NCBI RefSeq assembly: GCF_028290625.1
Contig: NZ_JAQGJM010000008.1
Coordinates: 248,001 to 312,000 of the forward strand
DNA: 64,000 nt
Direction: 5' to 3'
DNA from: Devosia sp.
GTDB lineage: Bacteria > Pseudomonadota > Alphaproteobacteria > Rhizobiales > Devosiaceae
This document shows positions 28,679-35,695 of the stretch, piece after piece. The first letter of the stretch is position 1. Each line of letters begins with the position of its first letter. The notes under the pieces were generated by a model, which was not told the DNA's origin, searched no databases, and worked only from the letters and a program-made list of their open reading frames with translations. The translations under genes and the position numbers were made by a program.

Positions 28679-29425
28679 TTACTTCTTGTAGAACGGGCCG
28701 GCGCCGTCGAACCACTTGGCGATCAGGGTATCGACGGTGCCGTCGGCCTTCAGCGCGGTCAGGGCTTCGTTGATCTTGCCCTTGAGCTCGCCTTCGTCCT
28801 TGCGCAGAGCGGGGGCGACACCGCCGCCGATTTCCACGGGCTCGCCGACGAACTCGACTTGGCCGGTGGCCACGATGGGTTCGAGATAGGCGCCATCGGC
28901 CAGGATGATGTCGAGATTGCCGGCGGCCAGATCGGCCATGGCCTGGTCGGCAGTACCGAAGGCGACGACGGTGTTGTCAGCGGCGAAATGCTCCTGCGCG
29001 TAGCCTTCCTGGATGGTACCGCCCTGGGCACCGACGCGCTTGCCCTTGAGGGCCGCAAAGTCGATGCCTGCGTTGGGGAGGGCGACGAAGCGCGATGGAT
29101 CGACGGGCTTGTACTCATCGGCGAAATCGACGGTCTGCTTGCGCTCGTCGGTGACCGACATGCCGGCCATGATCACGTCATAGTTGCCCGCGACCAGGTT
29201 CGGAATGATCGAATCCCACTCATTGGTCAGGATTTCGCAGGTGAAGCCGGCCTTGGCGCAGATGGCATTGGCCAGGTCAATTTCGTAGCCGGCCGGCTTG
29301 CCGGCGTCGTCGAGGAAATTCCACGGCGCATAGGCGCCTTCGGTGGCGATGCGCACGGTATCCTGGGCCTGGGCGACGCCGGACAGGGCCAGAATGGCCG
29401 CTGCGGCGAGGAGGATCTTCTTCAT
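28679..29425 (-). CDS. Periplasmic polar amino-acid binding protein
   Basis: 248-residue solute-binding protein (SBP_bac_3 family). Signal peptide MKKILLAAAAILALSGVAQA. IATEGAYAPWNFLDDAGKPAGYEIDL and IMAGMSVTDERKQTVDFADEY are diagnostic of lysine/arginine/ornithine/histidine or opine binders. An isolated cysteine pair (AICAKAGFTCEI) matches the conserved disulfide. Upstream is the ATPase gene; downstream are the permeases, behind repeat B copy 2. Confidence 0.93.
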   Translation of the reverse strand: MKKILLAAAAILALSGVAQAQDTVRIATEGAYAPWNFLDDAGKPAGYEIDLANAICAKAGFTCEILTNEWDSIIPNLVAGNYDVIMAGMSVTDERKQTVDFADEYKPVDPSRFVALPNAGIDFAALKGKRVGAQGGTIQEGYAQEHFAADNTVVAFGTADQAMADLAAGNLDIILADGAYLEPIVATGQVEFVGEPVEIGGGVAPALRKDEGELKGKINEALTALKADGTVDTLIAKWFDGAGPFYKK

Positions 29426-29515
29426 TATGTGGTTCTCCGTTGAATGACTTTTCTTATGGTCGCCCGTTGACCGGGCTTGTCGCCAAGGCTGAGCCGCAGT
29501 GATCGCGTGGGCAAG

Positions 29516-30313
29516 TCACTCGTGGTTGGCAGCATTGAGGAACTGTTTGAGGCGCGGCGAGCGCGTGGCGCCGAATACCTGATCGGGGGTGCCTTCCTCT
29601 TCGATCAGGCCCTGATGCAGGAAAATGACCCGATCGGACACAGAGCGGGCGAATTCCATATCGTGGGTGACCAGCACCATGGTGCGGCCTTCATCGGCCA
29701 GGATCTTGATGACGCGCAGCACTTCGACTTCCAGCTCAGGATCGAGCGCGGAGGTGGGCTCATCGAACAGCATGACGCGCGGATTGATGCAGAGGGCACG
29801 GGCGATGGCGGCGCGCTGCTGCTGTCCGCCCGAGAGCTGGGCCGGATAGGCGCCGGCCTTTTCCCGAATGCCGACCTTGGCCAGCATGGCCAGAGCCTCG
29901 GCCTCGACTTCGGGGCGGGGGCGCTTCTGCACCACCAAGGGTGCTTCCATGACGTTTTCGAGGATGGTCATGTGCGCCCAGAGGTTGAATGACTGGAACA
30001 CCATGCCGAGCTCGGAGCGGATGCGGTGGATCTGGCGCTCGTCGCCGATGCGTCTGTCATGGCCCTTGCCGCGCAGCCGGATTTCTTCGCCGTCGATGGC
30101 GACGGTTCCCTGGTTGGGCACTTCGAGCATGTTGATGCAGCGCAGCAGGGTGGACTTGCCGGAGCCGGACGAGCCGATCAGCGCGACGACTTCGCCTTCG
30201 CGGGCGTCAAAGGAAATGCCCTTGAGCACTTCGAGCTCGCCGAAGGATTTATGCAGGTCGCGGATGGACACGACATTGGGCTTGCTCGCCGTTTCCGGCG
30301 CCGATTGCGTCAT
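29516..30313 (-). CDS. Polar amino-acid ABC transporter ATP-binding protein (HisP type)
   Basis: About 265 residues. Walker [11 protein letters not shown]-loop [10 protein letters not shown], signature [15 protein letters not shown], Walker [13 protein letters not shown] and switch His in [10 protein letters not shown]. The insert [17 protein letters not shown] is typical of the HisP/GlnQ group. The ATG at 30313 is chosen over a TTG at 30319. First gene of the operon ATPase, binding protein, two permeases, thiamine-binding-like protein, deacylase. Confidence 0.93.
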   Translation of the reverse strand: MTQSAPETASKPNVVSIRDLHKSFGELEVLKGISFDAREGEVVALIGSSGSGKSTLLRCINMLEVPNQGTVAIDGEEIRLRGKGHDRRIGDERQIHRIRSELGMVFQSFNLWAHMTILENVMEAPLVVQKRPRPEVEAEALAMLAKVGIREKAGAYPAQLSGGQQQRAAIARALCINPRVMLFDEPTSALDPELEVEVLRVIKILADEGRTMVLVTHDMEFARSVSDRVIFLHQGLIEEEGTPDQVFGATRSPRLKQFLNAANHE

Positions 30314-30465
30314 ACTCAAAGTCTGCCTGTCGCCATTCCTGATGGGGATTGCTCATTTTTTCGGCTGGCAATCGTTCCCGCTCCAAGAAAAGCAAAAGCG
30401 GGGGAGATAGCAAGCACCAAATGCATGATAGAGAAACCGCGCTGTGGGTTAGCTATGGATGAGCC

Positions 30466-31251
30466 ATGTTCCTGATCGTCGCCAAAATATTCTGGACCGT
30501 GGCGCAGCCTCTGGCGGCGTCGCTGTTGCTGATCGTGTTGGGCCTGCTGCTAGCGATCCGATTCCGCAAGTCCGGTGTCATTGTCGCGGTGCTCGGCGTG
30601 CTGGTGCTGGCGGTGTCGAGCTTCACGACGACCGGGGCCTTGCTCATCCGGCCGCTGGAAGAGCGGTTCGAGCGTCCGGCTTGGCCGGAACATGTCGGCG
30701 CCATCATCCTGCTGGGTGGGGCCACGAACGGGCCGATCAGCGCGGCGCGGCAGATCAGCGAGTTTAATCTGGCGGGAGACCGCTTTGCCGAGACTCTGCG
30801 GCTGGCGCAGCTTTATCCCGAGGCCAAGATCGTCATCAGTGGCGGCATGGCGGTGCTGATGGATGGCGGTGAGCCCGAGGCGGAGACGGCGCAGCGGTTT
30901 TTCCTTGGCATGGGTATCCCGCAGGATCGGCAGGTGCTGGAGAACCAGGCGCGCAATACCGAGGAAAATGCCGAATTCAGCAAGAGCCTGCTGGCGGGGA
31001 TCGAGGGCCCCAAGCTGTTGGTCACGTCGGCGTTTCATATGCCGCGTTCGATGGGGCTGTTCCGCAAAGCGGGGATTGAGGTTCTGTCCTGGCCAACCGA
31101 TTATCGCAGTAGCGGGTTGGAGGGATTTGGCGTGGACGTCACCAATCCGGTGGACAATCTGATGACCACGACAACCGCAATTCGCGAATGGGTCGGGCTG
31201 GCTGTGTATGACTGGACGGGAAAAATCGACGAGATTTTTCCCGGGCCCTAA
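30466..31251 (+). CDS. YdcF/ElyC-family membrane protein (DUF218)
   Basis: 261 residues. Two transmembrane helices within the first 60 residues, then the DUF218 domain with AIILLGGATNG, PEAKIVISGGM, NTEENAEFSKSLL and LLVTSAFHMPRSMGLFRKAG. E. coli ElyC, of this family, affects envelope polysaccharide/peptidoglycan synthesis; exact chemistry unknown. Its stop overlaps the stop of the convergent HWE kinase gene by three to four bases. Confidence 0.88.
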   Translation: MFLIVAKIFWTVAQPLAASLLLIVLGLLLAIRFRKSGVIVAVLGVLVLAVSSFTTTGALLIRPLEERFERPAWPEHVGAIILLGGATNGPISAARQISEFNLAGDRFAETLRLAQLYPEAKIVISGGMAVLMDGGEPEAETAQRFFLGMGIPQDRQVLENQARNTEENAEFSKSLLAGIEGPKLLVTSAFHMPRSMGLFRKAGIEVLSWPTDYRSSGLEGFGVDVTNPVDNLMTTTTAIREWVGLAVYDWTGKIDEIFPGP

Positions 31252-32222
31252 GGCTCGAACTGATCGGACGGCACGGCCAGCCGGTAGCGCACCTTGTCAT
31301 CGTCGATCTCGAAATGGGCACTGCCGCCGACAGAGAGGGGCACGATGCGTTCGAGCACCATGGTGCCGAAGCGGGGCGCCTGGCGGACTTGCTGGGTGTC
31401 GATGCCGGTTTCCTGCCATTCGATGATCAACTGTTCGGGCAGGCCGGCGGCTTTTTCGATCTGCGCGTTGACCCAGACATGGCCAGCCTGTTCCTCGGCC
31501 AGCGCGCCGTGGATGACGGCATTGGCGGCCAGTTCATGGATGGCCAGGCCAATGTGCAGGCTGGCATTGGGGCCGAGCAGGGGGTTGTCGCCGGTAATGC
31601 GGGTGTCCTTGAGCACGGCGGGACTAACGCGGGCGAGTTGGGACATGACCAGGGTCTGGAAATGGGTGCCGCGCCAATTGCTCTCGGTGACCAGGTCCTG
31701 CGTGCTGGAGAGGGCGTGAAGGCGCCCGCGGAACTTGTCGAGGAAGTCCTTGATGTCTCCGCTATGATGGGCGGTCTGCATGGCGACGGACTGCACGATG
31801 GCCAAGAGGTTCTTGGAGCGGTGGCTGACTTCGCGCAGCAGCGTCGTGACCGCGACCTCGCGATTGCGCTCGTCGGTAATGTCGAACAGGGTGATGACCA
31901 CGCCGGGGGTATCGGGGCTGAAGCGGGCTTCGAAACGGCGGCGGCGCGTCGGCTCGGGCAGTTCGAAATCGATGATCTGCTCAAGGCCGGTGGCCACGCA
32001 TTGCCGGCGGGCGCTGGTGATGTGATCGGCCAGCAGGGGCGGCAGGATTTCGGCATCGGTCTTGCCGATGATATCGGCGGGCCAGGCCAGCGGCAGGTTT
32101 TCCGCCAGATCGTAACGCCCCTCGGCATCCTGATGCAGGATGGCAACGCCCCGGGCGCGCAGGCCGATCGACAATGCGCGGAGCCGACTGGGTGGTGGAT
32201 TATCGGCCGATAGCTGGGGCAT
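31248..32222 (-). CDS. HWE-family sensor histidine kinase with PAS-like domain
   Basis: 324-residue soluble kinase. A PAS-like domain (residues 20-120) ends in ITLFDITDERNREVAV; the HWE phospho-acceptor region is LLREVSHRSKNLLAIVQSVA; the N box is HELAANAVIHGAL; the WxE motif is IEWQETG. HWE/HisKA_2 kinases include the PhyK-type kinases of the alphaproteobacterial stress response. It lies 1.2 kb upstream of phyR, so it is a candidate PhyR kinase. Confidence 0.88.
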   Translation of the reverse strand: MPQLSADNPPPSRLRALSIGLRARGVAILHQDAEGRYDLAENLPLAWPADIIGKTDAEILPPLLADHITSARRQCVATGLEQIIDFELPEPTRRRRFEARFSPDTPGVVITLFDITDERNREVAVTTLLREVSHRSKNLLAIVQSVAMQTAHHSGDIKDFLDKFRGRLHALSSTQDLVTESNWRGTHFQTLVMSQLARVSPAVLKDTRITGDNPLLGPNASLHIGLAIHELAANAVIHGALAEEQAGHVWVNAQIEKAAGLPEQLIIEWQETGIDTQQVRQAPRFGTMVLERIVPLSVGGSAHFEIDDDKVRYRLAVPSDQFEP

Positions 32223-32335
32223 GGTCCAGAACCTCGACTAAAACAGGCTGGACGCTGGAAAGAAAAGCGGCTCGCCGGGAGGCGAAGCCGCTCATGGCGT
32301 AAGAGGTCAGGATATCGGCCTGAGCATGGCTAACC

Positions 32336-32500
32336 TTAGACACGCCGGACAAAGCCGATGATCAGCGAGATGACGAGGAAGGCCAGGAACAGGAAGAACA
32401 GGATTTGCGCGATGCCGGCCGACGCGCCAGCAATGCCGCCAAACCCGAGAACGCCGGCGATCAGCGCGATCACCAGAAAGACAAGCGCGTAGTACAGCAT
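32336..32500 (-). CDS. DUF1328 small membrane protein (YtjA-like)
   Basis: 54 residues: two hydrophobic helices joined by [14 protein letters not shown], ending in IIGFVRRV. This is the DUF1328/YtjA family of tiny inner-membrane proteins, often stress-induced in alphaproteobacteria. GGAG lies about six bases before the ATG. A perfect EcfG-type promoter (GGAAC-N17-CGTT) sits 38 bases upstream, so it is very likely part of the general stress regulon. Confidence 0.9.
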   Translation of the reverse strand: MLYYALVFLVIALIAGVLGFGGIAGASAGIAQILFFLFLAFLVISLIIGFVRRV

Positions 32501-32537
32501 TTGTGTCTCCTACCGTACGCTTCAAGTGTGGGAGAAC

Positions 32538-32563
32538 AACGGGCGGCGCTAGCGGGCGGTTCC
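32538..32563 (-). promoter_or_regulatory. EcfG-dependent promoter of the DUF1328 gene
   Basis: Minus strand GGAAC (32563-32559), 17-base spacer, CGTT (32541-32538): a perfect match to the alphaproteobacterial general-stress sigma consensus, 38 bases from the start codon. Confidence 0.85.
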
Positions 32564-32573
32564 GAGGGGCAAT

Positions 32574-32600
32574 GAAAAAGGCCGGGGAAATCCCGGCCTT
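32574..32600 (-). terminator. Rho-independent terminator of phyR
   Basis: On the minus strand stem AGGCCGGG, loop ATTTC, stem CCCGGCCT, followed by a T-run. It ends phyR transcription 27 bases after its stop and precedes the DUF1328 promoter. Confidence 0.88.
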
Positions 32601-32626
32601 CTGCAAAACGTGATCGTGCGGGTCTC

Positions 32627-33421
32627 TTAGGCCGCGGTGCGCGAGCCTTCATCGAAGAACAGCGCCTGGCTGATCAGAGCCTTGACCATGTCCGGATTGA
32701 ACGGCTTGGTGACGAGGAATGTGGGCTCGGGGCGTTCACCAGTCAGCAGCCGCTCGGGGAAGGCGGTGATGAAAATGACCGGCACCGAATGGTGGTTGAG
32801 GATGTCGTTGACCGCATCGATGCCCGAGCTGCCATCGGCGAGCTGGATATCGGCCAGGATCATGCGCGGCTGGGTCTGGTTGAACAGGTTGACGGCTTCC
32901 TTGTGGGTGCGGGCAACGCTCACCACCTTATGGCCGAGGCTTTCGACAAGCTGCTCGATGTCCATGGCGATCAAGGGTTCGTCCTCGATGATCATGATCT
33001 CGGTCGCAACTTGGCGCGAGATTTCCACGGACGCTTCATCGAGCAGGGAGCCGAATTCCTTGTCGGATACCGACAGGATTTCAGCGGCCTGAGGGTGGGT
33101 GAAACCCTCGACGGCGACCAGGAGGAAAGCCTGGCGCGGACGGGCGGCGAGGTTGGCCAAATTGGCGGCGGCCCGCTTTTCCCACGCATAGGACGAGGTG
33201 GGTTCGGGCACGCGCACGGCTGACGAGGAAAACAGCGCCGAGAATAGCTTATAGAGCGCGATGCGATCGTTGCTCGCTTCGGGGAAGAGCGAAATATCGG
33301 CGATCAGCGCTTCGAGGGTGGCGGCCACATAGGCATCGCCGGACGTTTGCGAGCCAGTGGTGGCCCGCGAGAACCGCCGCAAATACGGCAGGTGCGGAGC
33401 GATCCGCGTTGACAAAGTCAT
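32627..33421 (-). CDS. phyR: General stress response anti-anti-sigma regulator PhyR
   Basis: 264 residues: an N-terminal sigma-factor-like domain (1-135) and a C-terminal receiver (140-260). The receiver has the acidic pair IIEDEPL (Glu146, Asp147), acceptor Asp191 in MILADIQLADG, and VTKPFNP with the lysine. When phosphorylated, PhyR binds NepR through the sigma-like domain and frees EcfG. Divergent from nepR-ecfG, as in most alphaproteobacteria. A perfect EcfG promoter lies upstream, giving positive feedback, and a terminator follows. Confidence 0.96.
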   Translation of the reverse strand: MTLSTRIAPHLPYLRRFSRATTGSQTSGDAYVAATLEALIADISLFPEASNDRIALYKLFSALFSSSAVRVPEPTSSYAWEKRAAANLANLAARPRQAFLLVAVEGFTHPQAAEILSVSDKEFGSLLDEASVEISRQVATEIMIIEDEPLIAMDIEQLVESLGHKVVSVARTHKEAVNLFNQTQPRMILADIQLADGSSGIDAVNDILNHHSVPVIFITAFPERLLTGERPEPTFLVTKPFNPDMVKALISQALFFDEGSRTAA

Positions 33422-33459
33422 GTAAACTAACTCCCCAGTGACGCTATGCGAAACCGATT

Positions 33460-33484
33460 AACGATAGGACAGGGCGAAAGTTCC
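33460..33484 (-). promoter_or_regulatory. EcfG-dependent promoter of phyR
   Basis: Minus strand GGAAC (33484-33480), 16-base spacer, CGTT (33463-33460), 39 bases from the phyR start. A perfect general-stress promoter. Confidence 0.88.
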
Positions 33485-33494
33485 ACTCTGCGAG

Positions 33495-33519
33495 GGAACT
33501 TTTTTGCGGCGGGCGCATT
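33495..33519 (+). promoter_or_regulatory. Probable EcfG-dependent promoter of nepR-ecfG
   Basis: Plus strand GGAAC (33495-33499), 16-base spacer, CATT (33516-33519), one mismatch to the CGTT element, 50 bases upstream of the nepR start. Placed back to back with the phyR promoter. Confidence 0.55.
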
Positions 33520-33568
33520 TCCAGCTTGAATGCGGGCAAATCAAAACACATCTGGCGGTTTTCACGGT

Positions 33569-33790
33569 ATGATAAAGGAAGACATTGTGTCCCAGCAGCG
33601 TACGCGGGTGCAGGCGGGGCGGGCGGACGACGGCTTGGGTCCCAATACGGATATCGGCTCGCGGCTGCGTGCACTCTACGGCTCGGTTCAGGACGAGGGC
33701 GTGCCCGAGCAATTGCTCGATCTCCTCGAAAAACTCGATAGCGCCGAGCAGGCGCAGAAATCCAAAGACGCAACTCGTGGCGGGGAATAG
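33569..33790 (+). CDS. nepR: Anti-sigma factor NepR
   Basis: 73-residue anti-sigma factor that holds EcfG until phospho-PhyR takes its place. The conserved two-helix core IGSRLRALYGSVQDEGVPEQLLDLLEKLD is present. The ATG at 33569 is preferred over one at 33530, since the extra residues do not resemble the family. Four bases separate it from ecfG, so the two are coupled. Confidence 0.93.
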   Translation: MIKEDIVSQQRTRVQAGRADDGLGPNTDIGSRLRALYGSVQDEGVPEQLLDLLEKLDSAEQAQKSKDATRGGE

Positions 33791-33794
33791 CGCC

Positions 33795-34376
33795 ATGACA
33801 GAGATGACGCGCGTCGAAAAAATCGCCGCCGAACCAACTTCGTTCAAGCGAGAGATGCTGTCCACACTGCCCAGCCTGCGCGCCTTCGCGGTATCGCTGA
33901 CGGGTAAGCATGACAAGGCCGATGATCTGGTGCAGGACACCGTAATGAAGGCCTGGGCCAAGCAGACCAGCTTCGAGATGGGCACCAATATCAAGGCCTG
34001 GCTGTTCACCATCCTGCGCAACGAATTCTATAGCCAGATGCGCAAGCGTGGCCGTGAAGTGCAGGATAGCGACGGGGCGTTCACCGAGCGGCTGTCGGTG
34101 CATCCGCCGCAATACGGTTCGATGGATCTGCAGGACTTCAAGAAGGCGCTGGCCCAGTTGCCCGACGACCAGCGCGAAGCGGTGATCCTGATCGGGGCTT
34201 CGGGGTTCTCCTATGAAGAGGCTGCCGAAATCTGCGATTGTGCCGTCGGTACGATGAAAAGCCGGGTGAGCCGGGCACGCACGCGGTTGCAGGATATCCT
34301 CAAGGTCAGCGGTGAAGCCGATTACGGCCCCGATGCCGTGGCGACGCAGGTGACGACCCACAATCACTCATTCTGA
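33795..34376 (+). CDS. ecfG: General stress response sigma factor EcfG
   Basis: 193-residue ECF sigma factor of group 15. Region 2 spans MLSTLPSLRAFAVSLTGKHDKADDLVQDTVMKAW and ILRNEFYSQMRKR; region 4 has LPDDQREAVILIGASGFSYEEAAEICDCAVGTMKSRVSRAR. Directs transcription from GGAAC-N-CGTT promoters, several of which occur in this window. A perfect 10-bp hairpin (34385-34412) follows the stop but lies within the 3' end of the convergent receiver gene. Confidence 0.96.
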   Translation: MTEMTRVEKIAAEPTSFKREMLSTLPSLRAFAVSLTGKHDKADDLVQDTVMKAWAKQTSFEMGTNIKAWLFTILRNEFYSQMRKRGREVQDSDGAFTERLSVHPPQYGSMDLQDFKKALAQLPDDQREAVILIGASGFSYEEAAEICDCAVGTMKSRVSRARTRLQDILKVSGEADYGPDAVATQVTTHNHSF

Positions 34377-34378
34377 GA

Positions 34379-34741
34379 TCAGCTGGCGAGCGCCTGCTTC
34401 AGGGCGCTCGCCAAGTCTTCCTCCAGGAACGGCTTCATGACCACGGGCGCGGCGGGAAAGTCGGAATGGCCGCGGCGCAGCGTGGTGTCGGCGGTCAGCA
34501 GGACCAGTTTGATGCCGGCATCTTTCAGCCCGCGCAGCAAGGCGGCATCGTCACAATGCTGGTGACGGACCTCGACCAAAGCCAGGCTGAAACTGGGCCA
34601 GCGGTCGATGGCGCCGAGCGCCTCGGCGGGGTTGCGCGCAAACACGGTCTGGGTGGCGCCAAATGCCTCCAGACAGCGCTGGATATCCAGCGCGATCAGG
34701 AATTCGCTCTCGACGATGAGGACCGTTTGGCCAGTAAGCAT
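34379..34741 (-). CDS. Single-domain receiver protein with altered active site
   Basis: 120-residue receiver-fold protein. In place of the acidic pair it has VLIVESEFLIALDI (Glu-Ser), and at the phospho-acceptor position SLALVEVRHQH has Glu where Asp is expected; LLTAD and VMKPF keep the Thr and Lys. So it probably cannot be phosphorylated in the normal way, and the Glu may mimic the active form. The ATG at 34741 follows GGAA; a frame to 34783 is longer but lacks support. Convergent with ecfG. Confidence 0.75.
   Translation of the reverse strand: MLTGQTVLIVESEFLIALDIQRCLEAFGATQTVFARNPAEALGAIDRWPSFSLALVEVRHQHCDDAALLRGLKDAGIKLVLLTADTTLRRGHSDFPAAPVVMKPFLEEDLASALKQALAS
34385..34412 (+). terminator. 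Hairpin following ecfG, inside the convergent receiver gene
   Basis: Perfect stem GGCGAGCGCC (34385-34394) and GGCGCTCGCC (34403-34412) with an eight-base loop, nine bases after the ecfG stop. No T-run, so terminator function is uncertain; it encodes the last residues of the receiver protein. Confidence 0.45.
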
Positions 34742-34793
34742 GAAAGATTCCGCGCCAATGTTGAACCGTCTCATGCGCCTCAAGGGCGTGAAC

Positions 34794-34811
34794 TGTCATT
34801 TAAGTATGACA
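34794..34811. promoter_or_regulatory. Palindrome TGTCAT-N6-ATGACA upstream of the Crp/Fnr gene
   Basis: Perfect inverted repeat with 6-base arms and a 6-base spacer, 35 bases before the GTG start of the Crp/Fnr regulator and in the shared region with the divergent receiver gene. Size and symmetry suit a dimeric Crp/Fnr-type regulator, possibly autoregulation. Confidence 0.5.
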
Positions 34812-34845
34812 TGACCGTACGCTTTTACGCGGTCGAGGTCAGAGC

Positions 34846-35601
34846 GTGAGCATAGTGCTGCCCAGCCCCGGCCGCCGCGTGCCGTGCGAAGAGTGCCCGC
34901 TGCGCGCCATGCCGCATTTCCGGGCGTTCGAGCCGGCCGAACTCAAGTTCATCTCATCGTTCAAGGCCGGGGAATTGCAAGCCGAGACCGGCACGACGCT
35001 GCTGGCCGAAGGTGCGCATAGCGCACATATGTACACGCTGCTGTCGGGCTGGGCGTTCCGCTACAAGACCCTGCCGGACGGGCGGCGGCAGATTCTCAAC
35101 TACATGCTGCCAGGCGACCTGCTCGGATTGCAGGGGTCGATCATCGGGGAGATGGAGCACTCGGTGGAGGCGCTATCGCCGGTGGTGCTGTGCGTCTTCC
35201 AGCGTGACCGGCTCGACGAATTGTTCCGCAACCATCCGGGGCTGGGCTTCGATATCACTTGGCTGGCCTCGCGCGAGGAGCGCATGCTGGACGATCACCT
35301 GCTGAGCCTGGGGCGGCGCACGGCGATGGAACGGGCGGCCTATCTGATCGCGTTCCTGCATCAGCGGGCGGCGGCGGTGGGGCTGGATGGCAGCCGGACG
35401 CTGCACATTCCGATCAGCCAATCGCATGTCGCCGATACCCTCGGGCTGTCGATCGTTCATACCAACAAGACGCTGCGCAAGCTGGCGGACCGCAAGCTGA
35501 TCCGCTGGCATGATCGCGCCTGCGAAGTGCTTGACGTGGACGGGCTGATGCAGATCGCCGAATGGGACGGCCTGCCCGAGCGCAAGCGGCCGCTGATTTG
35601 A
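34846..35601 (+). CDS. Crp/Fnr-family transcriptional regulator
   Basis: 251-residue regulator. N-terminal CxxC-type segment (RRVPCEECPLRAMPHF) followed by a cyclic-nucleotide-binding beta barrel (residues 30-145, DGRRQILNYMLPGDLLGLQ) and a C-terminal winged helix with recognition helix region ISQSHVADTLGLSIVHTNKTLRKL. Only two N-terminal cysteines are present, so an oxygen-sensing [4Fe-4S] cluster as in Fnr is not supported. GTG start. Related regulators often sit near stress-response genes in Hyphomicrobiales. Confidence 0.88.
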   Translation: MSIVLPSPGRRVPCEECPLRAMPHFRAFEPAELKFISSFKAGELQAETGTTLLAEGAHSAHMYTLLSGWAFRYKTLPDGRRQILNYMLPGDLLGLQGSIIGEMEHSVEALSPVVLCVFQRDRLDELFRNHPGLGFDITWLASREERMLDDHLLSLGRRTAMERAAYLIAFLHQRAAAVGLDGSRTLHIPISQSHVADTLGLSIVHTNKTLRKLADRKLIRWHDRACEVLDVDGLMQIAEWDGLPERKRPLI

Positions 35602-35695
35602 AATCACTGGCCTCAAAACGGCCATTGGCACCGGCTACACGGCAGCTATGCTTGGGCCACGAGACGGCAAAGTTGGGGCGCAACGGGCGGAGCGC

